Assembly (NCBI GenBank): GCA_030789695.1
Contig: CM061141.1
Location: forward strand, 277,891,871-277,955,870
From: Scilla litardierei
Lineage: Eukaryota; Streptophyta; Magnoliopsida; Asparagales; Asparagaceae
Reading direction: 5' to 3'
Length of the DNA stretch: 64,000 nt
The position numbers were made by a program, and so were the translations under genes. Shown one piece after another: positions 11,278 through 23,555 of the stretch. The number at the start of each line of letters is the position of its first letter. Position 1 is the first letter of the stretch. The notes under the pieces are model-generated. The model did no database searches and was not told the origin of the DNA. It saw only the letters and a list, made by a program, of their open reading frames with translations.

Positions 11278-13011
11278 ATGAATACCAAAGAAGGTGCCTC
11301 TGTTACTCGTCCTCCATTACTCACCGGATCCAATTACACATATTGGAAGTCACGCATGCGTGCCTTTATCAAGTCCCTGGATGAGAAAGCTTGGGTGGCT
11401 ACGGTTGAAGGATGGAGTCCTCCGACTGAAGTAAACAAGGAAGGCAAGGAATGCATCAAGCCCGTGAGAGACTGGAATCCTTAAGAGGAGCGTGCTGCAT
11501 TAGGAAACTCAAAAGCAGTGAATGACATCTTCACTGCAGTCGATGAAGAGCAGTTCAGGCTTATATCAACATGTGAGCACGCAAAAGAAGCCTAGGACAT
11601 TCTTCAAAATGTGCATGAGGGGACCAGCACTGTTAAGGCTTCTAAACTGCAAATGCTTGCCTCACAGTTTGAAAACCTGAGAATGAATGAAAACGAGACT
11701 GTTGCGGAGTTCAATGGAAGATTAAGGGATATAGCTAACCAGGCATTTCAATTGGGTAAGAAATATTCTCAAAAGAAATTAGTTGAAAAGACGCTGAGGT
11801 CTCTACCTGAAAAATTTTCGGCCAAGATTGATGCGATAGAAGAAGTAAGAAACACATCCACCATGAGACTAGATGAACTCATGGGCTCTCTGCAAACTTA
11901 TGAGATGAATCTCAAGCAAAACAAAAGGGAGACGGGAGTTGCTCTAAAAGTTGAAAAGAATGAATCGTCCAAATCTGACAATGAGTCAGAACTTGAAGAT
12001 GACTTTGTTTTGCTCACCAAAAACTTCAGCGAGATGATGAGAAAGATCAGTAATAGAGGTCAGAATTTCAAAGCTGCTAATAAGGTGTTGCGTCTGGTCC
12101 TTCTGCCGGTGAAAAGATTGCTAGTCGCCCTATTCAGAGGTATGATTCTAAAACCAAGGGAAAGGGAATACAATGTAGAGAGTGTGAAGGATTTGGTCAT
12201 ATACAGGCCGAATGTGCGAACACTCTAAAGAAGCAAAAAAGGGAAATCTCTAGCCAGCACCTGGAGCGATGAAGGCTCTGAAGGAAGTGTGGAAGATGAA
12301 GACATAACTAGCCACTATGTTGCATTTACTGCCACCCTAAAAGACAAGCCTGAGTATAAGTCTTCCAGACATGTTGAACATAATGTTGCAACATGTGCTT
12401 CAACATCCAGTTACAAACAAGGAAATGTGATACATGATGTTGTAACAATTGGTACAACATATGACACCGAGGTTGAATCTGACAATGAAAGTGAAGGAGA
12501 TGTCTGTGAAGAGGATATCCGCTCGGCTTATCAAATTATGTTCAACAAATGGATGGATATCTGTGCAGCAAACAAGAAGTTGAAAGATGAATGCTCCAAG
12601 CTGAGAAGTGAGAGGGATGGGATTCAAACCAAACTGTTGAAGACTGAATTTAGTTTTTGGAACCTTGAGAATAGCCTGAAGAGAACTCTACTCAGAGCTG
12701 AGAAGGCGGAAAGCACCTTCAACCGATGGAACTCTGGAAAATCTAAACTTGATGACATCCTTAACATGGGTAAGGCGTCTGGAGATCGAACAGGAGTTGG
12801 ATACCACAGAGTGAGTCATCTACACACCTTAAATACTAAAAGTGGTATCATTACTAAGGAGCATGAAAAGCAGAGTCAACTGAACAAGGACAAGTCAAGA
12901 GGAAAGAAAAGAAAAGATTTAACAAAGGGTCCAACAAAAGGTTCAACACCTAGGCGGCCGATATGCAACTATTGTAGACAAGTTGGACACTATGACTGGA
13001 GTTGCTTTTAG
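11278..13011 (+). pseudogene. gag of copia element 1, disrupted
   Basis: Gag would form the virus-like particle around the element RNA. Translation begins at 11278 (MNTKEGASVTRPPLLTG), followed by the conserved YWKSRMRAF stretch. A long helical gag core spans about 11500-11950 (residue motifs VHEGTSTVKASKLQMLASQF and LRSLPEKF). A CCHC zinc knuckle (CRECEGFGHIQAEC) is near 12170, and a second one (CNYCRQVGHYDWSC) is near 12963. An acidic and coiled region lies between them. Damage: in-frame stops at 11482-11484 and 11593-11595, frameshifts upstream of each knuckle region and another at about 13005 where gag meets pol. A two-knuckle gag with a long middle region fits Sireviruses. Confidence 0.85.
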
Positions 13012-14431
13012 ACGTATGAAGCACTGGAATGAAGGTAGAAATGTTGCTCATCCCAACCAGCAATCAAACATGAAATGGGTTAAGAAATCTGAGCTAGTAA
13101 GTATGGTGGCATACACTTCATTGGTTACTTTCTCAGAAAATCAGTGGTATTTTGACAGTGGTTGTTCTCGACATATGACGAGGAACAAGGGTCTCCTATC
13201 TGAGTATACTGCCGGCAACAAAGGTCACGTTACGTTTGGTCATGGTCAGAGAAGAAGGGTTGTTGGAAAAGGAAATCTAAATATGACAGGAACACTGAAG
13301 CTAAAAGACGTGATGCATGTTGAGAACTTAAAGGCCAATCTCATAAGTATCAGTCAGTTGTGTGATCAAGGATTACTGGTTCGCTTTAACAAAGATGAAT
13401 GCCTTGTTTTCGATAGAGATGATACTTGTATTCTTACTGGAAAGAGGTCTAGCGACAACTACTACCTTCTGCAAGATCTTGACAGGTGTCTCAATATCAC
13501 TGCGGATGTTTCTGAACAGTGGCATCAGAAACTGGGCCATGTCAACTTCAAGACCTTAATGAAGATCTCTCAAGCCAGAGCTGTTCGTGGAATGCCAACC
13601 CTAATGAAGAGGAAAGAAGGGGTGTGTGAATCATGTCAACTGGAAAAGCAGAAGAAAGTGAGCTACAAGCAAATTCAGACTATCACTACCTCAAAAATTC
13701 TGGAGCTACTACACATGGACCTGATCGGACTCACTTCAGAAACGAGTGTGGGAGGTAAGAAGTACATTTTTGTATGTGTTGATGATTTTTCTCGATTCAC
13801 TTGGGTTGATTTTCTTAAGGAGAAATCAGATACATTTGATGCTTTTAAGAGATTGTGTACCCGACTTCAAGTTGAAAAAGGAGACAACATTGGAAAAATC
13901 ATCAGGATTCGAAGTGATCATGGAAAAGAGTTTGAGAATCACTCATTCTCTGAATTTTGTGAAGCACATGGTATAGGACATGAGTTCTCGGCTCCTAAGA
14001 CTCCTCAGCAAAATGGAGTTGTAGAAAGGAAGAATCGCACGCTTCAAGAAATGGCACGGGTTATGCTGAATGCTCGGGAAGTTAATGTTAAGTGGTGGGC
14101 TGAAGCTATTAATACTGCTTGCTATACGATCAACAGGGTATATCTTCGGCCAAGGACTGAGAAAACCCCCTACGAGATCTGGAAAGGAAGGAAGCCTGAT
14201 GTCTCCTACTTCCATATCTTTGGTAGCAAGTGCTATATCTTGCAAGACCGTACACCAAGACGGAAGTTCGACACCAAGAGTGATAAAGGAATCTTCCTAG
14301 GGTATTCTACAAGAAGTCGTGCTTTCCGTTTGTTGAACGAATGCACCAACGTCATGATGGAATCTATCAATGTGGTGGTAGATGATTTTGATCAGGGAGA
14401 GTCCATTCTAAGTGGAGAAAAGGGCATTTAG
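13011..14431 (+). pseudogene. Protease-integrase part of pol, copia element 1
   Basis: The aspartic protease begins near 13143 (WYFDSGCSRHMT), with the catalytic DSG-type triplet. The integrase has the HHCC zinc domain (H..H near 13520, CESC near 13628). Its catalytic D-D-E core has D in LLHMDLIG (~13715), D in IRSDHGKEF (~13915) and E in NGVVERKNR (~14020). The C-terminal KCYILQD/GIFLGYS stretch is typical of copia integrases. The frame is open from 13011 to 14429 and ends at a TAG; downstream linker sequence up to ~14668 contains another stop. The enzymes cleave the polyprotein and insert the cDNA into the genome. Confidence 0.9.
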
Positions 14432-14668
14432 GAAGACAGCACTGATGATGAGGTTCGTGTTGAAAATGATGTTGCAACAATCAGGACTAATCAGAACAAT
14501 GTTGAACAAAATGTTACAACACAGGATACGACTACCACTGAGATGTCACCAGTAGAGGCTGCAGATGCTCAAGATGCTGAGGGAACCACAAAAGTTATAC
14601 GCGATCATCCTCTGGAGCTAATCATTGGTGACGTACACGACAGTCGCCGGACAAGAGGTGCTAGTTGA

Positions 14669-16237
14669 GTCACCTACAGGGATCTGGCCGGGTACGCTTG
14701 TTTTCTCTTTACCATTGAACCCAAAAATGTGAAGGAAGCTATTGTTGATGATTTCTGGGTTTCGGCCATGCAAGAAGAATTGAACCAATTTCAACGAAAT
14801 GACGTCTGGAGTCTAGTGGAGAGACCTAAAGGAACAAATGTCATCGGAACAAAATGGATATTCAAAAATAAAACAGATGAGAAGGGAAATATTACTCGCA
14901 ACAAAGCCCGTCTGGTAGCTCAAGGTTATACCCAAGTAGAAGGAATTGACTTTGATGAGACATTTGCTCCGGTAGCTTGGTTGGAATCCATCAGATTACT
15001 ACTGGCTGTTGCGTGTAGTCTGAATTTCAAACTACACCAAATGGATGTGAAGAGTGCATTCTTGAATGGGCTACTGAATGAAGAAGTGTATGTCGAACAA
15101 CCAAAAGGCTTTGCAGATCCGTTTCTTTCGAACCATGTTTACAAGTTGAAGAAGTCACTGTACGGGTTGAAACAAGCACCGAGGGCTTGGTACGAAAGGT
15201 TAAATACATATCTTCTTAAAAAGGGGTATGAAAGAGGAGGAGCTGATAAAACCTTATTTGTTCAACGGACAAGATCAAGTGTCATGGTAGCACAGATCTA
15301 TGTCGATGATATAGTCTTCGGGTCAACGTCACAACAACTGGTACGTGAGTTTATCACCCTCATGCAAAAGGAGTTTGAAATGAGCATGGTAGGTGAGTTG
15401 AATGTATTTCTTGGGCTTCAAGTTAAACAGTGTACAGATGGTCTGTTCATATCACAAAGCAAATATGCAAGGAACCTTGTCAAGAGATTCGGCCTGGAAA
15501 GTGCAAGACATGTCCGCACTCCCATGGCCACCTCTGAAAAACTCTCCAAGGACGAAGGAGGAAGAGATGTTGAAGTTACCCTATAGAAGCATGATAGGTA
15601 GTCTTTTGTATTTGACGGCTAGCAGGCCAGATATCAGCTTCAGTGTTGGAGTGTGTGCCCGCTATCAAGCATGTCCCAAGGAATCTCATATCACTGCTGT
15701 GAAGAGGATTATCAGGTATGTCAATGGGACAACAGATTATGGTATATGGTACACCAAGGGTACAAACACTCTAATTTCGGGATACAGTGATGCGACTGGG
15801 CAGGAAATACTGATGATAGAAAAAGCACTACCGGAGGATGCTTTTATGTGGGGAACAACCTTGTTTTGTGGTATAGTAAAAAACAGAACTCAATATCATT
15901 ATCTACGGCAGAGGCTGAGTATATCGCAGCAGGGAGTTGTTGCACTCAACTCTTATGGATGAATCAAATGCTGACAGAGTATGGATTGGAACAAGGAACT
16001 CTGACTATTCTGTGTGATAATCAGAGTGCTATCAACATCTCCAAGAACTCGGTTCAGCACTCCAGAACAAAACATATCGACATCCGCCACCACTTCATTA
16101 GAGAGTTGGTCGAGAAGAAGTTTCTTGTCATGGAGTACGTAGCCACAGTTAATCAATTAGCAGACATCTTTACAAAGCCACTAGATTCTGCCAGATTTGA
16201 AGAATTGCGACAAGCCCTAGGGTTGTGTCGTATCTAA
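14669..16237 (+). pseudogene. Reverse transcriptase-RNase H part of pol, copia element 1
   Basis: The copia-type RT begins with motifs WSLVERPKG and [12 protein letters not shown], then [13 protein letters not shown] and the catalytic box YVDDIVFG near 15300. RNase H sequence includes ASRPDISFSVGVCARYQ (~15620), TAEAEYIAAG (~15905), DNQSAI (~16018) and the end QLADIFTKPL (~16155). The frame shifts between 15530 and 15590, and again near 15795-15850, where the RNase H catalytic stretch GYSDA is followed by scrambled sequence. Enzyme activity from this copy is unlikely. The RT copies element RNA to DNA, and RNase H removes the RNA strand. Confidence 0.9.
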
Positions 16238-16495
16238 TGTTGAACACTGTATTGAGAAAAATTGTTGCAACATCAGGTTGCAACATTGTACGGAACGGGC
16301 GGTCTATCGCAATCAGGTTTGATATCTACTAATTACCTTACCCGTTATTTATTTCCCTCTGTTCCTTTTTCAGTTCCCAAGGCGCTATTCTCTATTCTCT
16401 CTCAAATTAAATCCTTCCAAGATCTTCTCAACTCGCTCTCTAGGGTTCTTGCAATCTTCTTGTTTGTGTGGGAATTTTTCTCTTCTTGATCAGAT
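16238..16495 (+). other. Spacer between pol and third ORF, copia element 1
   Basis: Short non-coding spacer that repeats the GTTGCAACAT word several times. It separates the RNase H stop at 16237 from the third-ORF start. Confidence 0.5.
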
Positions 16496-18795
16496 ATGGC
16501 AAGAGATCGATCAGAAAAACCATCGCAGCCTCCTCGACGGTTTTCTCGTCGGACCACCTCAGCGCGAAAAAGTGTTCCCCCGTCCGTTCCTCCACCTATC
16601 AAACGGAAGGGAGTGCTTCTGCGTTCTTCACACGTGTATTTCGGTGGTATTTCTTCTCCCTTACAATCATCCGGCACTCTTAGTGACATGCATTCTCCTG
16701 AAGTTTCAAATTTGGAGTTAGTGAGTTTTTCCCCAATTCTCGACATTCCTCTTTGTCCAAAACCCTTGGAGGATGACGTTCTTGATGATGAAGATTTTCC
16801 TGCACCCGTTACGATTCAAGATTGGTTTTGGTATTTACGGAGAACTGGAAGGAGGTTAGACCTATCTTGGGTGGATGTCTCTCACATTCACTTTGAAAAA
16901 CTGATGCGAAAGAGGATTTTGGGGAAAGTGATGAGTGTGGAGGTGCCCCGTGACCGCAAGGTTGTCATTCGAACATGGAATCCAAAAATCTTTGTAAGAA
17001 TTTTTGAAATCATTGACATCTCTGATTCTGAATCTTTCGTATCTGTTGAGAAGACTGAGACAGAGGGGGCTGATGATGCTTCATCTTGCCCCATGGACAC
17101 CGAGAATACAAATGTCCCATCTTTAGAGAAATCAGATGTGAATGTGGACCCTGGAGAAGGGGACTATGTTAGTGCTAAGCCTGTTGACCCTGTTATGGAA
17201 AAGGAGCCTGTTGATCCTCCTACTCCAATGTGTGAGGATGAAAATGTTCAGCATGTGTCTGAAGGTGAACAAGAGTCGGTAAGAATGGGTAATGATGATG
17301 TTGATTTACCTTCAGAACCGATCCCAACCCATGTTGGTGTAGATGCTCCTGTTCAGAGTCCTGTTGATGGAAATATCGTTGAGGATTCTCTGAAGACTGC
17401 TGAGGTGAATATGGTCGAAGGATGTACATTACCGAATATTGGGTCTGATGCTGGTGTAGGTTCTACCGATTCCAATGTTAATGTTGCTGCAGAGACTGAC
17501 TCTATGCAGACTAGAGATGAAGATCAGAATGTTGTACCTAATGTTGCAACAATGAATACAATATGTGATGCAGCTGCTTCTGATGATACTCCCTTAACAT
17601 CGTTCATGCGGAAAGCTCGGACTGCCCCTAAGAAGCGCTCTGCTCCTTCAAGTCATACTGGTGCTTCTCCTTCCAAGCGTCCCAAAAAATCTGCATCAGG
17701 TCCATCTCGCTCACCTTCATTTACTTCCTCTGATGCCTACAACAAAATGTTTTTCGACAAGGCTTGTAAGAACAGATGGTCTTCTTACTCCGAGAGGTCT
17801 CTTCTTCCTGAGAAAAATTTAAACGAATCATCTTTTGGTAAGACTCAGATGGTCTCAATTCTTAAAGACATCGGCCTGTATCATGCTGCCACTTGCTTCA
17901 GTGTCTTCTATCCTGTGCTAGTGCATGAATTTTATTGTAACTTGCCCAAGTCTGCCGGTGACACCTCTTCCTGTTGGGGTTTTAGAAACTATGTGCGAGG
18001 GAATATTATTTCCTTCTCTCCCTCTATCCTGAATAAATTGTTAGACTGGAAAGTTCTCAGTCTATTCCTGCTTTCGGAGAGTCTACTGGAGACGGCATTA
18101 ACAGATTTATTCATGTTGTGACTGCTGGAAAATTCAAATGCTGGCCCAAGAAGTTGTCTACTTTTCCCTCTTCTGCTCTCACTGCCAAATACTTTGTCCT
18201 GTACAGGGTTGCCATAAGAAACTGGCTCCCTACTTCCAATGTCTCTGTGGTCACAAGGGACATGTGCAAGCTCCTGTATTCTGCCGACACTTCCCAGTCT
18301 TTCAATTTAGGGAGAATCATCTTTGATTCAATTCTATCTTTATCAGAGTTGTCCACCTCTGCCTCGTCATTACCTCATGCAGGTCTCATAACCATTATGC
18401 TCCTGGCTCAAAGGGTGCCCTTGTCCCCTTCTGATCTTCCAACTTCGTGTGATAGTATATCATATACTGCGAAGTCTGTGGCAGGCAAAATTGATGATAT
18501 ATCATAGGTGATACCCTCTATACATGGTGCTCCGTCATCACCCTCCCCTTCTTGTGCTGCTGATCCTTCTTCCACAGTGCATCCTGAATCTCCGTTATCT
18601 CCTCCTGGTCAAGCTGCTGCTGCCAGCTCCTCCTCCTCTCTTGTGGTGGATATTCCGTTCTTGGAGAATGCTATTCAGAACGTTAATGACCAACTATTGG
18701 CCCTCGAAAGTCAGAGGGTTCTTTTGAATAGTCACAAATTGATGCTGCAGAACAGGCTGTCTGCTTTAAGAAGTTGCCTTTCTGAGGAGCAGTGA
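16496..18795 (+). pseudogene. Third ORF (Sirevirus 'env-like' position), copia element 1
   Basis: It starts MARDRSEKPSQPPRRFSRR at 16496, with a basic, Ser/Pro-rich N terminus. An acidic, low-complexity middle (about 17030-17600) follows, then a folded-looking region (about 17730-18480) with motifs DIGLYHAATCF, VHEFYCNLPKS and VVTRDMCKLLYSAD, resembling the 'putative plant transposon protein' domain. The C-terminal part (18508-18795) has a helical, coiled-coil-like end. A frameshift near 18058 and a TAG at 18505-18507 break it. I see no signal peptide and no convincing membrane segment, so an envelope role is not supported by sequence. Its position after pol is the Sirevirus hallmark; its role is unknown. 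Confidence 0.7.
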
Positions 18796-19152
18796 TTCTT
18801 CATCTTCAACCCAGGTATGTCTATGTACTTAGTGGCTCAAAGGGGGAGAAGTATGATATTTTAGGCATTTTGTAGTCTGTTATGTTTATGGTGAGGGGGA
18901 GAATGCTGCTAGGAATGCGTGGTGAAGGGAGAATGCTGTTAGGAATGCGTGCTGCAAGTGTTGCTGACCTCCTTGTTTTTGGGCTTGTTATAGTTGGTGG
19001 TATGGTTGCACATTTTGTGATACAGCTCTATCGTATGTTCTGTACCACAACAGTTAGTTTTGTCTGAATCGATGTCTACCTCTTTCGTCTTCAGATTGGT
19101 TTTTTGTCAAATATCATAGCTTGTTGTGCCACTAAATGACAAAAGGGGAGAT
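18796..19152 (+). other. 3' internal non-coding region with polypurine tracts, copia element 1
   Basis: Contains AAAGGGGGAGAAG near 18840, GAGGGGGAGAA near 18893 and AAAAGGGGAGAT at 19141-19152 directly before the 3' LTR. The last is the functional polypurine tract for plus-strand priming; repeated tracts upstream are common in Sireviruses. A ~30 bp direct repeat (GGGAGAATGCTG..AGGAATGCGTG) lies at 18897-18951. Confidence 0.7.
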
Positions 19153-20101
19153 TGTTAGGTTTTATTCATGACATTCATGTAATTATTGATGATCGCATTG
19201 TCATATATGGCACTCTGATAAGACGAGTTATCTGGAAGTTGTTGGGTCTTTTGTTGAACGTTTTGTTGCACCTGAGCTACTGTAATCTGAAGGAGAGAAT
19301 CGACTCAGCTTACCTTGTTGGACAAATTGTTGAACAGTCTGTTGAACCTTGATGTTCAACATGCTGTGTCTATAGGCGGCTTTGTTTGTTCAAGGTATTC
19401 GAGGATCCGAGCCTGGAAGTTCTCGCGATCTTAAGTTCCTATCTTTAACAGTTCAGGTTTTTTCGTTGATTAATATTGTTAAAGATTTGATTGGCTATAT
19501 ATATATCTCTCGGTTACCTTTGTTGAAAGTCGGTTGGAGAGATTTTAGCCGGTAATATCTTGCAATGATCTCCTGCGGATTTTGTGGGATCTCATTCTAG
19601 TTGAAGAGTTGCGGGTATTGCAGTTGACCAGCCGTATCAAGATTTGATCGTATCTGTGCTGATTGAACCGGGGATTGCGGATGGTATGCGATTAGGGTTC
19701 GACAGCTGTGACGGCTTGGTTACGGACTTTGTGATAAAAAGTTTGGTGAAGAAAACTCCGGGAGGGAGGCCGACGACTACGCACGTAGGATCAAGGGAGT
19801 TGATCTAGTCGGTGTTGCAAGGGGAGCTTGCCGGCAAGGGGAGCTTGCCAAGAATACTTCACGGGGTTGATTGCGACCACCCCTCACGGTTTGTATTAAG
19901 GGGGAGTGTGTTCTTCCTTATAGAAGCGTGATTATTAGAGTTTGTATTCTCTGATTATTATAGTGAAGTATTCTACTTTTCTGGGCGTGGCCCCGCAGAT
20001 GTAGGTGTGCGCACCGAATTGCGTTACCAAGTCTTGTGTGTCTCTGTTTGATGTGTGCTGTTTCGCTGTTCTTAAGATTCATTACTACGTACTGAATTTC
20101 A
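19153..20101 (+). repeat. 3' LTR of copia element 1
   Basis: 949 bp, TG...CA ends, followed by target duplication GTCTT (20102-20106). It differs from the 5' LTR by scattered single-base changes and a few indels, so the insertion is not brand new. Confidence 0.93.
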
Positions 20102-20240
20102 GTCTTCATTGTCTCGATCATCAGTCCCTTCATCATCTCTATTGATCATCCCTTTCCTTTCTTGCCTTGCCTTCCATTTGTCCACTGTCTTTCCACTCAA
20201 GATTGATCTCCATCTCCCTTTCGCCTTCAAGATCCTTACC
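20102..20240 (-). pseudogene. CESA4-like pseudogene, upstream exon (continuation across copia element 1)
   Basis: On the minus strand this encodes VDKWKARQERKGM and an acidic run DDRDNED, matching the part of CESA just before the first catalytic-region membrane helix. It joins the 13 bp remnant at 10236-10248 across the copia insertion, where a splice donor follows. A 1 bp shift lies between the EWKD and VDKWK motifs. The right limit is approximate. Further upstream CESA exons (zinc finger, N terminus) were not recognised. Confidence 0.7.
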
Positions 20241-21770
20241 AGCAACTGCCAAATTAAGCCCAAGCACTACTATTAATGGAGCAGTAGATATATGCCATAT
20301 TGAGCAAATGTGAACATAACAAATTATCCTACCACTCCTTGTGAAAGAAGAGATGTATGCACCTTGACAATATTCCTAGGAGAATGATCTATCAATTCAA
20401 CCCAATATAGATGTAAGCGCCTTTTGTTATGAGCAAATATCTATGAGCATAAAAACACTTGTTCATGAATTAAGTTCCTTCTTTTGTGCACGCCTGTGCA
20501 TATATCAGTATGATTTTATTAATACTTTTATATTAGAGAGAGTGTGTGTAAGCACTCCAAATTCAAGCCCCTAAGCTCGGCTCATCACCGGAAACCATCA
20601 TCTACTTTGGAACATCGTGTGCAATCTGATTGTGTAAATGAGAGGAAATAAAATAGTTCAGATAATTACATATGCAAATAAATAGTATTGGATAAATTTG
20701 AGAAAACAACTGAAATTTCAAACTAAGGTTTAATTATTGATATCCAACATAAAAATATGTGATATATTGAAGCCCACTGACATAATGCATTCCTTCTACT
20801 TCCTTATGCCACAAACACTAAGTCCTGCCATATAAACCACAATAAACAATTCACATATTCAAACTTACTGAATTTATTATTTTTAGATTTTTCTTGAAAT
20901 ATTGTTGTGTAAATAAAATTGTGCATTATCAATAGTCAACTGGGAGTTATATGCATGTGCAATACTGTTAACTAGAAAGAATAATGCATACACAGAAATG
21001 TATTGGCGTCCATCAATTTATAATTATCTGAAATTACAAAGGTTTTTGCAAAGGGATGAAATTTCCGATGGCTAATCAGTTTCTCTCTTCAGTTTGGCTC
21101 TGTTCATGCCTATGGGAATCAGAGGTGCTTGGTAGTCTTGAAATTGCATGACAAAAAAACTAAGCCTACCTACCAGTCAACTGAATTTGATGGTTCTATA
21201 TAGCAATGCTCTATCTAGATTATACCAATTCTAGCCAGGAATATGCAACTAGCTAACATAGACTTGGTGATGAACAGTTGAAGAACTTGATAATTATTTT
21301 TGTCAAGTATTCTCAACATCGGTAGTGGTCTGTGGTTTCCCCATTATCCTGGGATGATGTTGCACAGGTTCAAAAATGAGTACATTCATCAATTAAAACT
21401 TTGAAAACAAGCATTACCGGTGGGATCAAACGTTTTTGAACAAATAATGCTCAATATAAATGCTTCCATATTATTGTTCTAACCGTATATAGCAAAACCC
21501 AGCTCAGAACTACATGATTAAAATTTAATGACAAGTTACTGTGTAAATACATGGCAAATAATTTTCTAACTTTAAGATAACTTAAGCTTTTCACGAAAAA
21601 CTAGCAAATTAAATAAATGGTTGTAAACAAGATTCTAATACAACGTGGTTGTAAAAATTCCAATAGTTGTTTATAAAACAAAGTGTTACTATAGAACCTC
21701 CACCTATGAAAGAATATGATCCGATGTGGCAAAATTGATGAACAACAATAGCCCCACCAGCATGAGTGTA
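20241..21770. other. Non-coding stretch between CESA pseudogene and Reina element 1
   Basis: AT-rich sequence with no convincing coding region, RNA gene or repeat boundary. It ends at GTGTA (21766-21770), the left target duplication of Reina element 1. Short unrecognised exons cannot be excluded. Confidence 0.4.
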
Positions 21771-22162
21771 TGATACGATCCGGGAGATCGTATAAGCAAA
21801 TCGATATAGTTTAAAGAGGAAAATATAAAAAGAGGATTTTTGATAGATAGAAATGCGAAGAACTACAATATAATTGGGTTTCCTTCGAGACGAAACCCTA
21901 TCTCCTAGCTTTGAATGTCGGATCAAAGCCTAAGAACCCTCTCTAAGATGCCTAACACGTTCTTCACAAATCAAGCATAAGAAAATAAAATGACGGCTAG
22001 CCCTAATAAATAGAAAAGAGGGGATTTACTAATCTAGTCTGAAAAGACTAGAATACCCCTAGACTAACCCACTACGTGGTACCACGCCTCCTATGCCACA
22101 CGTAAGTTACCACAGGGGGGCCCGCCCCTTCATCATGGCCGCCAGATGCCACGTACGCATCA
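21771..22162 (-). repeat. 3' LTR of Reina element 1
   Basis: 392 bp, TG...CA ends, matching 27526-27873 plus 35710-35753. A purine-rich tract (TTTTAGGGGCGGGTAT on the minus strand) directly abuts it at 22163-22178. Confidence 0.9.
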
Positions 22163-22172
22163 ATACCCGCCC

Positions 22173-22925
22173 CTAAAAGAGCCACCTTGTCCTCAAGGTG
22201 AAGTCGGGGAACTGCTCCTGGATCACGTTGTTGGCCTCCCACGTCGCATCGTAATCTGGCAACCCTTCCCAGTGTATCAGCACCTCTCTGCGCCCGCTCG
22301 GTCCCTGACGAACGACCTGAACCTCCAGTGGCTCCAGCAACACCTCTATCTCCTCAGTAAGGGTGGGCGGTAGGGTAGAAGACAATGTCTGCTCTCCAAT
22401 AGCTCGACGAAGCTGTGACACATGAAAGACTGGGTGTATCGTAGCTGTCGAGGGAAGTCTCAGCCTGTAAGCCACCTGGCCAATCTTGGCCGAAGTCTCA
22501 AAGGGTCCATAGAATCTAGCCGACAGCTTCTCGTTCCGCCTTCTCGCTAGCGATCTCTGTCGTTAGGGCCTCAGCTTCAGATATACCATATCGTCCTCCT
22601 GAAAGTGCACGTCACGTCGATGCCCATCTGCCCTAGCCTTTAGCACCTGCTGAGCCCGTAACAAGTGCTTCTTCAGCTCCTCCAGTATACTCTCCATCTC
22701 CCCGATGTAATCCTCCACCTGTGATACCGGTGTCTGCCTCTCCCCAAACCAAAGCAGCTCTGGTGGGTCCCTCCCATACAACACCTGAAAAGGTGTTGTC
22801 CCTGCTGTTGAGTGATACGAAGTATTGTACCAATACTCCGCCCATGCCAACCACCGATACCACTGACGCAGTGTCTCTGATGCAAAGCACCGCAGATACG
22901 TCTCGATGCTGCGGTTTACTACCTC
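22173..22925 (-). pseudogene. Integrase C-terminus and chromodomain, Reina element 1
   Basis: After a stop near 22928 the integrase continues with [20 protein letters not shown] and LYGRDPPEL (about 22780-22850), then the DMVYLKLRP stretch near 22565-22590. The last part (22173-22475) reads VFHVSQLRRAIG, then VLIHWEGLPDYDATWE, a chromodomain-like fold typical of chromovirus integrases that guides insertion to particular chromatin. Stops or shifts separate the pieces at 22928 and about 22562. Confidence 0.8.
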
Positions 22926-22928
22926 CGT

Positions 22929-23489
22929 CTACCCGTCAGTCCGAGGGTGATATGTGGTACTCTTCTTTAACACCGTCTTCTGGACACGAAATATCTCTCC
23001 CCAAAACCCACTCAGGAACACCTGGTCTCTGTCTGACACTATGGACGCTGGAATCCCGTGCAACCGTATCACCTCTCGAGTAAAAGCTGCAGCCACTGAA
23101 ACCGCCGTATACGGATGTTTCAGTGGTATGAAGTCGGCGTACTTACTCAATCTGTCCACCACCACGAAGATCACTGAGTACCCCTTTGATCTGGGTAGCC
23201 CATCGATGAAGTCCATCGTCACCTCCTCCCAAACCCGCTCAGGCAGTGCTAAAGGCTGAAGTAAACTGACCGGTGCCATGGCCATGTACTTGTGATGTTG
23301 ACAGACGTCACAAGAGGCAACCAAGTGTGCTATCGCCCTCTTCATACCAGGCCAGTAAACCTCTCGGGACATCCTCATATATGTCTGATGCACCCCGGAA
23401 TGTCTCCCAACCACCGAACTGTGAAAATCCTGAAATAATGCTGGTATGAACGCTGACGCCCGTGGTAATACTAACCGTCCCTGGTACAA
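22929..23489 (-). pseudogene. Integrase core, Reina element 1
   Basis: HHCC zinc-binding region (GRHSGVHQTYMRM ... CDVCQHHK), then catalytic aspartates in VTMDFIDGLPRS and IVSDRDQVFLS. The frame ends at TDG-stop where related elements continue TDG-Q-T, so CAG has become TAG. A second break separates it from RNase H. Confidence 0.85.
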
Positions 23490-23555
23490 CAGCCTCCGTC
23501 CCTCTAGAGAGTACCCCTTCGGGGCCTTCCCGCCTCCCTGCAGCTGCTCACGGAT

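Larger units (their letters stand above)
10249..20101 (+). mobile_element. Copia element 1, Sirevirus-like, full length but coding-defective
   Basis: The two LTRs (10249-11200 and 19153-20101) both start TGTTAGGTTTTATTCATGAC and end ACTGAATTTCA. Flanking 5 bp target duplications are perfect: GTCTT at 10244-10248 and at 20102-20106. The element is 9853 bp. A tRNA-iMet primer site and a polypurine tract sit at the expected places. Gene order is gag, protease, integrase, reverse transcriptase, RNase H (copia order), then a long extra third ORF, as in Sireviruses. Every gene has stops or frameshifts. The insertion interrupts an exon of the CESA pseudogene. Confidence 0.93.

Noticed and set aside
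16496..18795. Calling the third ORF an envelope gene
   Set aside because: No signal peptide, hydrophobic anchor or fusion-like segment was seen; only position after pol supports the name.
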